Source: Alcaligenaceae bacterium (GTDB lineage: Bacteria > Pseudomonadota > Gammaproteobacteria > Burkholderiales > Burkholderiaceae_B). From it: 64,000 nt of DNA. The notes beneath the pieces are model-generated. The model ran no database searches. It worked only from the letters and a program-made list of their open reading frames with translations, and was not told where the DNA came from. Numbering within the stretch: the stretch's first letter is position 1; the number at the start of each line of letters is the position of its first letter. A program made the position numbers and the translations under genes. Of the stretch, positions 37,638-48,589 are shown piece after piece. The stretch is from contig JAUNUJ010000003.1 in NCBI GenBank assembly GCA_030538235.1, positions 1 to 64,000 on the forward strand, read 5' to 3'.

Positions 37638-38585
37638 ATGCCATTTTTTAAATGTGATTCGATGAATGATTTTCCTCATGATTTCTCTATTGATGACGTG
37701 GTTTGTGGTCTTAAAGAAAAACGTCAGGAGTGGCGAACTGAGCAAAATCGCTTAGAGGAAAAGGGTGGTCGTCATTTACCTTCACCTGAAATTATTGCAG
37801 ATGCGATGCATTCGCTGACCGGGGCCTTATTTCCAATGCGACTGGGTCCTGAGGACTTAGTTCAAGAAAATGAAGACTTTTATGTCGGTTACACCTTGGG
37901 TAAGGCTTTAAATCTATTGTTGACTCAAGTGCGCTTAGAGCTTTTACAAAAAGAGCAAAACAATGGCATCGATCAGGAGTCAATTCGCACCAAAGCGGTG
38001 GATGTGATGCGACGCTTTGCGGCGACCTTGCCCGAGATTAGAGGGTTATTGGATCAGGACGTGCGTGCGGCGTTTCGTGGTGATCCGGCGGCCACCAGTG
38101 TGGACGAAGTTTTGCTTTGCTATCCGGGGGTCCACGCCATGGTGTCACATCGTATAGCTCATGAGCTATATAAGCTTGATGTACGTATTATCGCGAGAGT
38201 GATTGCTGAACTATCGCATAGCCATACGGGCATTGATATTCATCCCGGAGCGACTATTGGGCCGGGCTGTTTTATTGATCACGGTACCGGTGTAGTGATT
38301 GGTGAAACCGCCATTATCGGTACTAATGTCCGTATTTATCAGGCAGTGACTCTGGGCGCCAAGAGCTTCCCGAGCGATGAGCATGGTAATTTACATAAAG
38401 GCCATGACCGTCACCCCATTGTTGAGGATGATGTCGTGATCTATGCGGGCGCAACAATTCTTGGTCGAGTGGTTATTGGCAAAGGTTCAGTGATTGGGGG
38501 TAATGTTTGGCTGACCCGTACTGTGCCTGCAGGTAGCGTGATTAGTCAGGCTGATCCATGCGGTGATGGTGATATGGGTCTATAG
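37638..38585 (+). CDS. cysE: Serine O-acetyltransferase, EpsC type
   Basis: Left-handed beta-helix acetyltransferase of 315 residues that makes O-acetylserine for cysteine synthesis. The hexapeptide repeats start at TGIDIHPGATIGPGCFIDHG, with the catalytic His in HGTG, followed by RIYQAVTLGAKSF and a C-terminal QADPCGDGD tail. It matches the longer EpsC-type SATs of many betaproteobacteria rather than the 273-residue E. coli CysE. A perfect hairpin terminator follows. It would use sulfide derived from the sulfate imported by the cys operon. Confidence 0.9.
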   Translation: MPFFKCDSMNDFPHDFSIDDVVCGLKEKRQEWRTEQNRLEEKGGRHLPSPEIIADAMHSLTGALFPMRLGPEDLVQENEDFYVGYTLGKALNLLLTQVRLELLQKEQNNGIDQESIRTKAVDVMRRFAATLPEIRGLLDQDVRAAFRGDPAATSVDEVLLCYPGVHAMVSHRIAHELYKLDVRIIARVIAELSHSHTGIDIHPGATIGPGCFIDHGTGVVIGETAIIGTNVRIYQAVTLGAKSFPSDEHGNLHKGHDRHPIVEDDVVIYAGATILGRVVIGKGSVIGGNVWLTRTVPAGSVISQADPCGDGDMGL

Positions 38586-38597
38586 GGTCTATAAGCA

Positions 38598-38638
38598 AAT
38601 CAGCCGTGAGTCTATCCATACTCACGGCTGATTTTTTG
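38598..38638 (+). terminator. Terminator after cysE
   Basis: Perfect 14-bp stem (AATCAGCCGTGAGT with ACTCACGGCTGATT), 8-base loop, TTTTTT tail. Confidence 0.9.
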
Positions 38639-38672
38639 GTGATTCTTGACACCGCTATAAATGCCGAGAAAA

Positions 38673-39587
38673 CTAGTACACCGCCGGTACTAACATCTCA
38701 TCCGGTGTCGGTAAACGCTTATAGTCGGGATGATGAATGCGTTCCGGTAACTCAATAGAATGATGCTCGATATCCTGATAAGGAATCTGCGACAGCAGGT
38801 GTGAAATACAATTCAAGCGAGCGCGCTTCTTGTCATCGCCCTCGACAACCCACCATGGTGCTTCAGGGATATGTGAGCGCATCATCATGACCTCTTTGGC
38901 CTTGGTGTAGTCTTCCCAACGACGGCGAGATTCTAGATCCATCGGCGAAAGCTTCCACTGTTTTAGGGGGTCATGCATACGCATCAGGAAGCGGCGATGC
39001 TGCTCATCATCAGAAATTGAGAACCAGTATTTGATTAAGATAATACCGCTACGGGCGAGCATTTTTTCGAACTCGGTGACATCGCGGAAAAAAGCCTCGT
39101 ACTCGTCATCGGAACAGAAATTCATCACACGCTCAACCCCTGCGCGGTTATACCAACTACGGTCAAATAACACGATCTCACCACCTGCCGGTAAATGAGA
39201 AACGTAGCGTTGGAAATACCATTGGGTGCGCTCACGATCGTTAGGGGCCGGTAGGGCTGCAACACGACAAACGCGGGGATTCAGGCGTTGGGTAATGCGC
39301 TTGATCGCACCACCCTTGCCGGCGGCATCGCGACCTTCAAAAATCACCACGACTTTGAGCTTTTTCTCTACAACCCAGTCTTGTAAGTTCACCAGTTCGC
39401 CTTGCAAGCGCAGCAGTTCGCGAAAATAAAGGCGTCGGTCCATACTATCAGCATCTTCGGCATAACCGGCAGCAGAAAGCAGAGCATTATAGCGCTCGTC
39501 ATCGATTTCCATCTCCAGCTCTTCGTCAAAGCTGTCCATGATTTCAGCATAAAGGCGGCGGGCGTTTTCCGATAAGTCTTGACTCAT
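38673..39587 (-). CDS. ppk2: Polyphosphate kinase 2
   Basis: Single-domain PPK2 of 304 residues, which moves phosphate between polyphosphate and nucleotides. Walker A GRDAAGKGG (85-93), FDRSWYNRAGVE (Walker B, 141-152), and the lid region with MHDPLKQWKLSPMD are present. Single-domain class I members usually phosphorylate ADP or GDP with polyphosphate; the nucleotide preference is not readable by eye. It is a lone gene behind an AT-rich leader, on the same strand as thiC, which ends downstream of it at a hairpin. Confidence 0.93.
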   Translation of the reverse strand: MSQDLSENARRLYAEIMDSFDEELEMEIDDERYNALLSAAGYAEDADSMDRRLYFRELLRLQGELVNLQDWVVEKKLKVVVIFEGRDAAGKGGAIKRITQRLNPRVCRVAALPAPNDRERTQWYFQRYVSHLPAGGEIVLFDRSWYNRAGVERVMNFCSDDEYEAFFRDVTEFEKMLARSGIILIKYWFSISDDEQHRRFLMRMHDPLKQWKLSPMDLESRRRWEDYTKAKEVMMMRSHIPEAPWWVVEGDDKKRARLNCISHLLSQIPYQDIEHHSIELPERIHHPDYKRLPTPDEMLVPAVY

Positions 39588-39697
39588 ATTAGAACCTATA
39601 AATATTTACTTTAGAAACAGTTGACAATCTAATCCATACTATCACTTTATGATGAAATTAATATGACTGTTTATTTGACTAAGTGATTATTTAAAGC

Positions 39698-39740
39698 AAC
39701 CACCCCGCTATCGAAAGTTTATCTTCTGAGCGGGGCGGTT
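39698..39740 (-). terminator. Terminator after thiC
   Basis: Read on the minus strand, AACCGCCCCGCT pairs with AGCGGGGTGGTT (one G-T) just after the thiC stop. The T-run is weak, so termination may be partial. Confidence 0.55.
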
Positions 39741-39763
39741 AGGACTGGAAAATTTATTGCTGA

Positions 39764-41638
<1,875 letters not shown>

Positions 41639-41642
41639 TTAG

Positions 41643-41675
41643 GCCTCCGAAAGGGTATTAAGGAAGAACAGAGGC
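41643..41675 (-). promoter_or_regulatory. Possible Shine-Dalgarno sequestering hairpin of thiC leader
   Basis: On the minus strand, GCCTC (41675-41671) can pair with GAGGC (41647-41643), which contains part of the thiC ribosome-binding site GGAGG. It may be the translational output of the riboswitch at 41736-41810. Only 5 bp, so tentative. Confidence 0.3.
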
Positions 41676-41735
41676 GTGAATTTGCTAGGCGCTTTTAGAT
41701 GCTAATAGTATGGATACATACGAGTGCTTAGTACA

Positions 41736-41810
41736 AACTCCCTACGCTGGTACTAACCAGGTCAGGTTCAAAGGGTATATCTCAGCCGCTGATGCAGCAC
41801 CCCTGTTCGA
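41736..41810 (-). promoter_or_regulatory. TPP riboswitch (THI element) of thiC
   Basis: Read on the minus strand this has the hallmark blocks of the thiamine pyrophosphate aptamer in order: ACAGGGGTGC, GGCTGAGATATACCC, TTTGAACCTGACCTGG, then TACCAGCGTAGGGA. The two arms (pyrimidine- and pyrophosphate-sensing) are both complete. It lies about 100 bases ahead of the thiC start. Confidence 0.96.
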
Positions 41811-42165
41811 TGGTTTAATTAGAACATTTTTATTAGAAAACTTAGAAATTTCTTTTGTTTTAAGGGAAAACACTGATAGCTAGCTAAGGCAGTGGGAACT
41901 TTAACGATTTTTGGTAGCCTAAGGAATTACCTAGTATCGAGACATGCAAAAAGCTCATAAACTATCACAACAAACTGAGCTAACTATATGACTACTATGC
42001 AAGTATTTTTTCATGCTATTGTCATATTTCCTAGTTAATATATCGTTTGAAGAGATACTGTTATTTAATTTTATATGCCTTAATTTGAGCATATTTCAAG
42101 CGAGGTCAGCGCGGACTGACCAAAACCATTACTCAATAATTATTAAAAGTATAAAGGAGAAAATT
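41811..42165. other. AT-rich intergenic region
   Basis: No gene is supported in these 355 bases. They must hold the thiC promoter (minus) and that of the small gene at 42166 (plus). An open frame reaching back to 42013 is AT-rich, hydrophobic at the start and has no ribosome-binding site, so I do not count it as coding. Confidence 0.5.
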
Positions 42166-42330
42166 ATGAAATTACTAACTCGTCTCCGTGAAGAATTTAC
42201 CTCTATCACTCACGAGCTATATGGTCAAGAGCCGGAGCAAGAAGTGGAGTATGTATCTGAACATGCCGCTGATGCCGTAGTTCTTATGGAAATGCTGGAA
42301 CAACGCAAAAGCCATAACGACCTAGCCTAA
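42166..42330 (+). CDS. Small acidic hypothetical protein, 54 aa
   Basis: The ATG follows a perfect AAGGAG at 6 bases, and the product MKLLTRLREEF... is amphipathic, probably helical and acidic (GQEPEQEVEYVSEHAADA), ending KSHNDLA. No membrane segment, no known domain. The strong start signal, its own terminator at 42384 and a long leader favour a real, possibly well expressed small protein. A longer frame from 42013 exists but lacks support. Confidence 0.65.
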   Translation: MKLLTRLREEFTSITHELYGQEPEQEVEYVSEHAADAVVLMEMLEQRKSHNDLA

Positions 42331-42383
42331 GATTTTTTGATTTTTTAGTTTAAGCGACAAACCCTATTACTTGTTCGCTGAAT

Positions 42384-42419
42384 AAAGCGCTGTTAGTCTA
42401 AAGACTGGCAGCGCTTTTT
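42384..42419 (+). terminator. Terminator after the 54-aa gene
   Basis: AAAGCGCTG pairs with CAGCGCTTT, with an inner AGTC/GACT helix and a TAAA loop; TTTTT follows. Confidence 0.85.
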
Positions 42420-42440
42420 CTTATTTGATTTTGAAAATAT

Positions 42441-43115
42441 ATGATGACAGAGCAAGAACTTATATTTAGCGATGATGAGTTTTTCACCCATCGTGCCGCA
42501 ACACGAAAAGAACAAATTGCTGAATCATCCTATATCTTGCGTGGTTTTGCACTGGCAGAGGCAGAGGCAATGTTCAAGGAGTTAGAGCTGCTTCTTAAGC
42601 AAGCGCCTTTTCGACAGATGCAAACGCCCGGTGGTCACACCATGTCTGTGGCAATGACGAATTGCGGTGAGTTAGGTTGGCTGAGTGATTCTAAGGGGTA
42701 TCGTTATCGCAGCCATGACCCCTTGAGCGGTGAGGCTTGGCCGATGATGCCTGAGTTGTTTAGGGAATTAGCTCATAGAGCAGCACAAGAGGCCGGTTTT
42801 AGTGGTTTTCAAGCGGATGCTTGTTTGATTAATTGCTACAGTGTTGGCGCTAAAATGTCTTTGCATCAGGATAAAAACGAACATGACCTTAGTGAGCCGA
42901 TTGTTTCTGTGTCTCTAGGTATTCCGGCGGTTTTTCTTTTTGGTGGCCTTGAGCGCAGTGACAAGACGTTCAAACATCCGTTGTTTCATGGAGATGTGGT
43001 GGTTTGGGGTGGTGCTGATAGATTACGCTATCATGGTGTGATGCCTCTTAAAGAGGAGTTTCATCCATTGCTCGGAGCCAAGCGTATCAATTTAACCTTT
43101 AGAAAGGCATCCTGA
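42441..43115 (+). CDS. alkB: DNA oxidative demethylase AlkB
   Basis: Fe(II)/2-oxoglutarate dioxygenase of 224 residues that repairs 1-methyladenine and 3-methylcytosine. Iron ligands His142, Asp144 (LHQDKNE) and His198 (RLRYHGV), and the 2-oxoglutarate arginines in KRINLTFR (Arg215 and Arg221) are in place, as are the LINCYSVGAKM and GDVVVWGG segments. ada is not adjacent, so induction by the adaptive response cannot be inferred. A terminator follows. Confidence 0.95.
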   Translation: MMTEQELIFSDDEFFTHRAATRKEQIAESSYILRGFALAEAEAMFKELELLLKQAPFRQMQTPGGHTMSVAMTNCGELGWLSDSKGYRYRSHDPLSGEAWPMMPELFRELAHRAAQEAGFSGFQADACLINCYSVGAKMSLHQDKNEHDLSEPIVSVSLGIPAVFLFGGLERSDKTFKHPLFHGDVVVWGGADRLRYHGVMPLKEEFHPLLGAKRINLTFRKAS

Positions 43116-43143
43116 GCTTCTAAGGATAAGAGCAGGCATGAAA

Positions 43144-43180
43144 AAAACCGCTATCAAGAGAAATTTTGATAGCGGTTTTT
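43144..43180. terminator. Bidirectional terminator between alkB and acnD
   Basis: AAAACCGCTATCAA pairs with TTGATAGCGGTTTT, with A and T runs on both sides; it can serve both converging genes. Confidence 0.88.
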
Positions 43181-43223
43181 ATTGGGTTTGCGTTTGCTTT
43201 GGCTCAGACGCTAGGGTCTGAAT

Positions 43224-45833
43224 TTATGCTTGAGCACCCTCGAGGAAGTCCTGAGCAAAGCGCTGTAATACACCGCCTGCTTGGTAGATACTGACCTCTT
43301 CAGCAGTGTCTAAGCGGCAAATAACAGGTACATCAACTGTATCGCCGTTGCGACGATTAATACGAAGGGTTAGTTCGCAACCGGGTTCAGGTGTACCAAT
43401 CACATCGTAGCTTTCAGTACCATCAATTGTTAAGGTCAGGCGATTGACACCGTCTTTAAATTGTAGCGGTAACACCCCCATACCAACTAGGTTGGTGCGG
43501 TGAATACGCTCAAAACCCTCGGCCACAATGGCTTGTACACCGGCTAAACGGACACCCTTGGCGGCCCAGTCACGAGAAGAACCCTGGCCATAGTCAGCAC
43601 CGGCAATAATAATCAATGGTTGCTCACGGTCCATATAGGTTTCAATGGCTTCCCACATACGGGTCACTTTACCTTCAGGTTCGATACGAGCGAGTGATCC
43701 CTGTTTAACAGAACCGTCTTCGTTGCGAACCATTTCGTTAAATAACTTAGGGTTGGCAAAGGTAGCGCGTTGCGCGGTTAAGTGGTCACCACGGTGAGTC
43801 GCGTAAGAGTTAAAGTCCTCTTCGGGGAGACCCATTTTGTCTAGGTACTCACCGGCAGCACTGTCGAGCAAAATCGCATTGGATGGCGATAAGTGGTCAG
43901 TGGTGATGTTGTCACCCAGTACCGCTAAAGGCAGCATGCCTTTAAGTGCTCGCTCACCCGCTAAAGCACCTTCCCAGTAAGGCGGACGGCGGATATAAGT
44001 GGACATTGGACGCCAATCATAAAGTGGGCTGTCGGCCTTTTCGGTGCTCTCATCCTTGGCAAACATCGGGATGTAGACCTTGCGGTACTGTTCAGGCTTA
44101 ACGGCTTTGCTCTGAATCTCGTCGATTTCCTCATCGCTAGGCCAGATGTCTTTAAGCGTGATTGGATTGCCGTCTTGGTCAAGACCTAAGGTGTCTTTTT
44201 CAATATCAAAACGGATACTACCGGCAATCGCATAAGCGACCACTAAGGGCGGTGATGCCAGGAAGGCCTGCTTAGCGTAAGGGTGAATACGACCATCAAA
44301 GTTTCGGTTGCCGGAAAGCACGGCAACAGAGTAAAGGTCACGGTCGATAATTTCTTGCTGAATAACAGGGTCTAGAGCGCCCGACATGCCATTACATGTC
44401 GTACAAGCAAAGGCCACCACGCCGAAACCGAGCTTTTCGAGTTCAGGCATTAAACCGGCCTCTTCAAGGTAAAGCGCAACGGCTTTGGAACCCGGAGCAA
44501 ATGAGCTCTTAACCCAAGGCTTGCGCAGTAAACCTAAACGGTTAGCATTGCGAGCGAGCAGGGCAGCGGCAATCACGTTGCGCGGGTTGTTGGTGTTAGT
44601 ACAGCTGGTAATCGCAGCAATAATCACTGCGCCATCAGGCATCTCACCGTCTTTGCTCTCGTAGTCACCTAAAATGCCACGATTACCTAATTCGCTCAGC
44701 GGTAATAAGTTGTGAGGATTAGATGGACCGGCCAAGGTGCGCTCAACGGTGGATAAATCGAACTCTAATACGCGCTCGTATTCGGCAGACTCTAGTGCAT
44801 CCGCCCAAAGGCCCGTGGTCTTAGCGTATTGCTCAACTAATTCAACCTGCTCCGGCTCACGACCGGTGAGTTTTAAGTAATCGATGGTTTTATCGTCGAT
44901 GTAGAACATCGCAGCGGTCGCACCGTATTCAGGTGCCATATTGGCGATGGTGGCACGGTCACCTAAGCTTAGATTAGCCGTACCCTCACCGAAGAACTCT
45001 AAGTAAGAAGAAACGACTTTAGATTCACGGAGGAACTTGGTTAAGGCTAAAACAATATCTGTTGCGGTGATACCAACGGCGGGTTTGCCGCTTAACTTAA
45101 CACCGACAATATCTGGTAAACGCATCCAGGAGGCGCGGCCGAGCATCACGGTTTCGGCTTCTAGGCCGCCCACACCGATGGCGATAACGCCTAGTGCGTC
45201 AACCATCGGGGTGTGACTATCGGTACCGACTAGGGTGTCGGGGAAGGCGATGCCATCACGTACTTCGATAACCGGCGACATATGCTCGAGGTTAATTTGG
45301 TGCAAAATGCCATTGCCCGGTGGGATCACATCCACGTTTTCAAAGGCGGTTTTGGTCCAGTTAATAAAATGGAAGCGATCATCGTTACGGCGATCCTCAA
45401 TGGCGCGGTTTTTTTCAAAGGCATCAGGATCATCGCCACCATGCTCAACGGCTAATGAGTGGTCAACAATTAATTGGGTCGGTACGACCGGATTGATTTT
45501 CGCGGGGTCGCCGCCTTTTTCGGCAATCGCATCACGTAAGCCGGCCAAGTCAACTAAGGCGGTTTGGCCTAAAATATCATGACACACAACGCGCGCCGGG
45601 AACCATGGGAAGTCCACATCGCGTTTTCTGTCAGTGAGCTGGGTGAGCCAAGTGTTTAACGTGTCCTGATCGGTTTTGCCATCGGCTTTGCGAACCAGGT
45701 TTTCAGCTAATACACGAGAAGAATAGGGAAGCTTGTCATAAGCGCCGGGGCGAATCGCCTCAACTGCAGCTCGGGCATCATAGTAATGCAGTGAGCGACC
45801 TGCTAGAGGCTTTTTGAAAGCTGATTGAGTCAT
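43224..45833 (-). CDS. acnD: Aconitase-family hydratase, AcnD type
   Basis: Iron-sulfur hydratase of 869 residues. The 4Fe-4S ligands are Cys411 (SCTNTNNPRN) and Cys477/Cys480 (FACTTCNGMSG). The FACTTCNGMSGALDP, AFLASPPLVVAYAIAGSIRFD and EEDFNSYATHRGDH segments are those of AcnD, the 2-methylcitrate dehydratase of propionate degradation, rather than of housekeeping AcnA (GCTTCIGNSG). But prpB, prpC and prpF, the usual neighbours of acnD, are missing, so it may serve as a general aconitase here. The 205-base AT-rich gap upstream holds its promoter. Confidence 0.85.
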   Translation of the reverse strand: MTQSAFKKPLAGRSLHYYDARAAVEAIRPGAYDKLPYSSRVLAENLVRKADGKTDQDTLNTWLTQLTDRKRDVDFPWFPARVVCHDILGQTALVDLAGLRDAIAEKGGDPAKINPVVPTQLIVDHSLAVEHGGDDPDAFEKNRAIEDRRNDDRFHFINWTKTAFENVDVIPPGNGILHQINLEHMSPVIEVRDGIAFPDTLVGTDSHTPMVDALGVIAIGVGGLEAETVMLGRASWMRLPDIVGVKLSGKPAVGITATDIVLALTKFLRESKVVSSYLEFFGEGTANLSLGDRATIANMAPEYGATAAMFYIDDKTIDYLKLTGREPEQVELVEQYAKTTGLWADALESAEYERVLEFDLSTVERTLAGPSNPHNLLPLSELGNRGILGDYESKDGEMPDGAVIIAAITSCTNTNNPRNVIAAALLARNANRLGLLRKPWVKSSFAPGSKAVALYLEEAGLMPELEKLGFGVVAFACTTCNGMSGALDPVIQQEIIDRDLYSVAVLSGNRNFDGRIHPYAKQAFLASPPLVVAYAIAGSIRFDIEKDTLGLDQDGNPITLKDIWPSDEEIDEIQSKAVKPEQYRKVYIPMFAKDESTEKADSPLYDWRPMSTYIRRPPYWEGALAGERALKGMLPLAVLGDNITTDHLSPSNAILLDSAAGEYLDKMGLPEEDFNSYATHRGDHLTAQRATFANPKLFNEMVRNEDGSVKQGSLARIEPEGKVTRMWEAIETYMDREQPLIIIAGADYGQGSSRDWAAKGVRLAGVQAIVAEGFERIHRTNLVGMGVLPLQFKDGVNRLTLTIDGTESYDVIGTPEPGCELTLRINRRNGDTVDVPVICRLDTAEEVSIYQAGGVLQRFAQDFLEGAQA

Positions 45834-46038
45834 TTGATATCCTCAGAGAGTTTCTATTGGTTTTTCTCAAAGATTTACATATAGGCCTATTTAGCCTAGC
45901 GCATCATAATGTTATGATGAAAATCTTGAGCTAATCTTAGATTTTAGTCGGTTTATACTCTTAAGTCTTATATAAGATATAAGAGCTCATATTTTTATTC
46001 ATTCTACATCTTAACAGAGTTGTTTCAAAAGGTTTTAT

Positions 46039-47310
46039 ATGAAGAAGATATATTTATCGGTTTTTGCAGGATTATTTAGTCTAGCCCTATTGTCTTGCAG
46101 CACTTCTTCGGATTATTCAGCTGATGAGGGTAAGTCTGAAGCGGAGTTTGATATGCATGCACCGTTGCAAGTGCCGGCGCTGTCGAGTTTCGCACACACC
46201 GCACCACGCGCTTTAAAAGGACAGTACCATCCGGCGTCGTGGGATCATTTACCCGGTTGGCAAGATGATACTGCAGAGAATCTGTGGATTACTTTAATTA
46301 ATAACTGTCGTGGTCTGATGCGTCCGGTTTCCGGCTCTCTTACTATCCCGGCGAGAGCGACCCCACAAGATTGGCAACCCTTTTGTGCTGATGTGGCCGA
46401 CTTTACACGTGCTAATGGCGAAAATCCTGATGTCGGTACGCTCAAGTATTTCTTAGAGCAGCATTTACAACCCTGGGAGCTCGTGGGTCGTGGCATGGCC
46501 ACCGGCTATTATGAGCCCATTGTGTCCGGTTCTAAATCGCGCGGCGGTCAAAATCAATGGCCTATGTATGCCCCACCTAAAGACTTATTGACCATTGATT
46601 TAGGCAGTGTTTATCCCGAATTAGCCGGCAAGCGTGTGCGCGGTAAGGTCGAGGGCAACAAGGTCGTGCCTTATGATACGCGTGCTCAGATTGGTGTTAG
46701 TAACAATAAGCCACCAGTTATTGCTTGGTTAAGTGACCCGGTTGAGGCCTTTTTCTTGCAGGTGCAGGGTTCCGGTCGCGTCCAGTTGGACAATGGCTCT
46801 TCAATTCGTCTCGCTTATGCCGATCATAATGGCCGTCCATACACTTCAATCGGTCGTTGGTTGGCGGATCAAGGTGAGTTACCTTTAGCTCAGACCTCAA
46901 TGCAAAATATCAAAGCGTGGGCTCAGCAAAACCCTCATCGAGTAGATGAGATGCTCAACGTTAACGAAGCCATGGTTTTTTTCCGTGAAGAAACTATTCG
47001 CGATAGCATCGCCGGGCCCAAAGGGGCTTATGGTATCCCACTAGTTGCTCAGAGAACCGTGGCTGTTGATCCGGATTATGTGCCTCTAGGCAGTCCGCTT
47101 TATTTAGCAACAACGTATCCGGCCACTAGCACACCTTTAGAAAAGGTCGTCTTTGCTCAAGATACCGGGGGCGCCATTAAGGGCGCTGCTCGTGTGGATT
47201 ATTATTGGGGTAGTGGTGATGCGGCGGGTGAGCAAGCCGGTCGCATGAAACAAGATACACAGGTTTGGGTTCTATGGCCTGTGGGTATGGGGGAGCCTAG
47301 CGCACGATGA
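46039..47310 (+). CDS. mltA: Membrane-bound lytic murein transglycosylase A
   Basis: Outer-membrane lipoprotein of 423 residues cleaving peptidoglycan glycan strands to 1,6-anhydro products. Lipobox LLSC at Cys20; the MltA domain has TGYYEPI, YDTRAQIG and VEAFFLQVQGSGRV; the 3D domain near the C-terminus has FAQDTGGAIKGAARVDYYWG with the catalytic Asp. It overlaps ubiH by 4 bases. The ampD gene at 59557 could act on the anhydro-muropeptides it releases. Confidence 0.94.
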   Translation: MKKIYLSVFAGLFSLALLSCSTSSDYSADEGKSEAEFDMHAPLQVPALSSFAHTAPRALKGQYHPASWDHLPGWQDDTAENLWITLINNCRGLMRPVSGSLTIPARATPQDWQPFCADVADFTRANGENPDVGTLKYFLEQHLQPWELVGRGMATGYYEPIVSGSKSRGGQNQWPMYAPPKDLLTIDLGSVYPELAGKRVRGKVEGNKVVPYDTRAQIGVSNNKPPVIAWLSDPVEAFFLQVQGSGRVQLDNGSSIRLAYADHNGRPYTSIGRWLADQGELPLAQTSMQNIKAWAQQNPHRVDEMLNVNEAMVFFREETIRDSIAGPKGAYGIPLVAQRTVAVDPDYVPLGSPLYLATTYPATSTPLEKVVFAQDTGGAIKGAARVDYYWGSGDAAGEQAGRMKQDTQVWVLWPVGMGEPSAR

Positions 47311-48500
47311 GTAATAACAAACAATCTACTTTTGATGTGGTGGTCTGTGGTGCCGGTATTGTCGGTATGGCAGCCGCTTTAAAGCTAGCTAAAAATCAAT
47401 TTAAGGTAGCTATTTTAGCCCCTAAGATTGAACCTAAGCATAGTCTCGGTGAGCAATATCACCCGCGGATTTACGCTATTTCTCTAGCCAGCCAACAATT
47501 TCTCGAAAATCTCGGTGTCTGGCAAATGATGCCTGCTGAACGTCGTAACCCCGTCCGTCAGATGGAAGTGAACGGTGATCTAGATGGTGTGATTGTCTTG
47601 GATGCACAGCAATCGCAAATGCTCGAACTTGCCTATATTGTGGAGTCGGGTGAGATCGAGATGGCTCTTTTCAATGCACTTAAAGTTTATGGTGTGCCGT
47701 GGATAGAGGATAAATTTAAGGGCTATGACCAATGGCAAGGCCAGATTCAATGCGAATCTGGTCAACTCATTCAGACCAAGCTACTAATCGGCGCTGACGG
47801 TGCCCGTTCCACAGTGCGCGAGGTTTGTGGTATACGTCATGAGTTTAAGGCTTATGGTGACAACGGTCTAGTTGCTCAGTTAACCGTAGAAAAACCGCAT
47901 CAGGACACGGCGCTCCAATGGTTTGGTGATTTCGGTGTGCTGGCTTTTTTACCTTTGCCCGATACTGCGGATGGTCATCAGGTCTCTATGGTTTGGTCTG
48001 CGCCTCAGCACATGGCACAAAAGTATCAAGCGATGTCAGCTGAAGAATTAGCGGTGCGTTTGCCGCCGGCTTTGCAGGCGATTGCCCAACGGCGTTTGGG
48101 TGAGGTGAGTTTACGGAGCCGCATGTTCGGCTTCCCCCTAACATTAGAAAGTTCAGCTATGGTCGGTCCTGGGGTGGCCTTGGTGGGCGATGCTGCGCAT
48201 CGGGTACACCCATTGGCGGGGCAGGGTTTGAATCTTGGCTTGGGTGATGTTGAAACCTTATGCAAGGTTTTAATCGAGCGTGAAGCAGTGCGTGAATTAA
48301 ATGATATTCGCTTACTGCAGCGTTATAAGCACCAACGTGCCGAAGCGATTTTCAATATGCGTTTTGCCACCGATGGTTTGTACCGCTTATTCGCTATCGA
48401 CTCACCGATGGTGGCGTTGATGCGTAATTCCGGCTTAAAGTTGGTCGATAAAATACCATTTTTGAAAAAGTATTTAGTTCGATCCGCTGCCGGGAACTAA
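47307..48500 (+). CDS. FAD-dependent ubiquinone-biosynthesis hydroxylase (UbiH/UbiF family)
   Basis: Flavin monooxygenase of 397 residues. VVCGAGIVGMAAAL near residue 12 is the dinucleotide motif, GADGARSTVRE the DG motif, and GDAAHRVHPLAGQGLNLGLGD the FAD-binding GD motif; these identify the UbiH/UbiF/UbiI/VisC group that hydroxylates the ubiquinone ring. Which position is hydroxylated cannot be told by eye. It overlaps mltA (ATGA) and is followed by dsbC, an order seen in related bacteria. Confidence 0.88.
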   Translation: MSNNKQSTFDVVVCGAGIVGMAAALKLAKNQFKVAILAPKIEPKHSLGEQYHPRIYAISLASQQFLENLGVWQMMPAERRNPVRQMEVNGDLDGVIVLDAQQSQMLELAYIVESGEIEMALFNALKVYGVPWIEDKFKGYDQWQGQIQCESGQLIQTKLLIGADGARSTVREVCGIRHEFKAYGDNGLVAQLTVEKPHQDTALQWFGDFGVLAFLPLPDTADGHQVSMVWSAPQHMAQKYQAMSAEELAVRLPPALQAIAQRRLGEVSLRSRMFGFPLTLESSAMVGPGVALVGDAAHRVHPLAGQGLNLGLGDVETLCKVLIEREAVRELNDIRLLQRYKHQRAEAIFNMRFATDGLYRLFAIDSPMVALMRNSGLKLVDKIPFLKKYLVRSAAGN

Positions 48501-48589
48501 AGTACTAATTAATTAGTCACTTCTAAACGACCATTGTTTAGATTTTTGTTTTACTTAAAGCTTTAAGTAAGTTCTAGAGAGGAGTTGTT

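Noticed and set aside
42013-42165. Longer start for the 54-residue protein
   Set aside because: No ribosome-binding site; AT-rich, and the internal ATG has a perfect AAGGAG.
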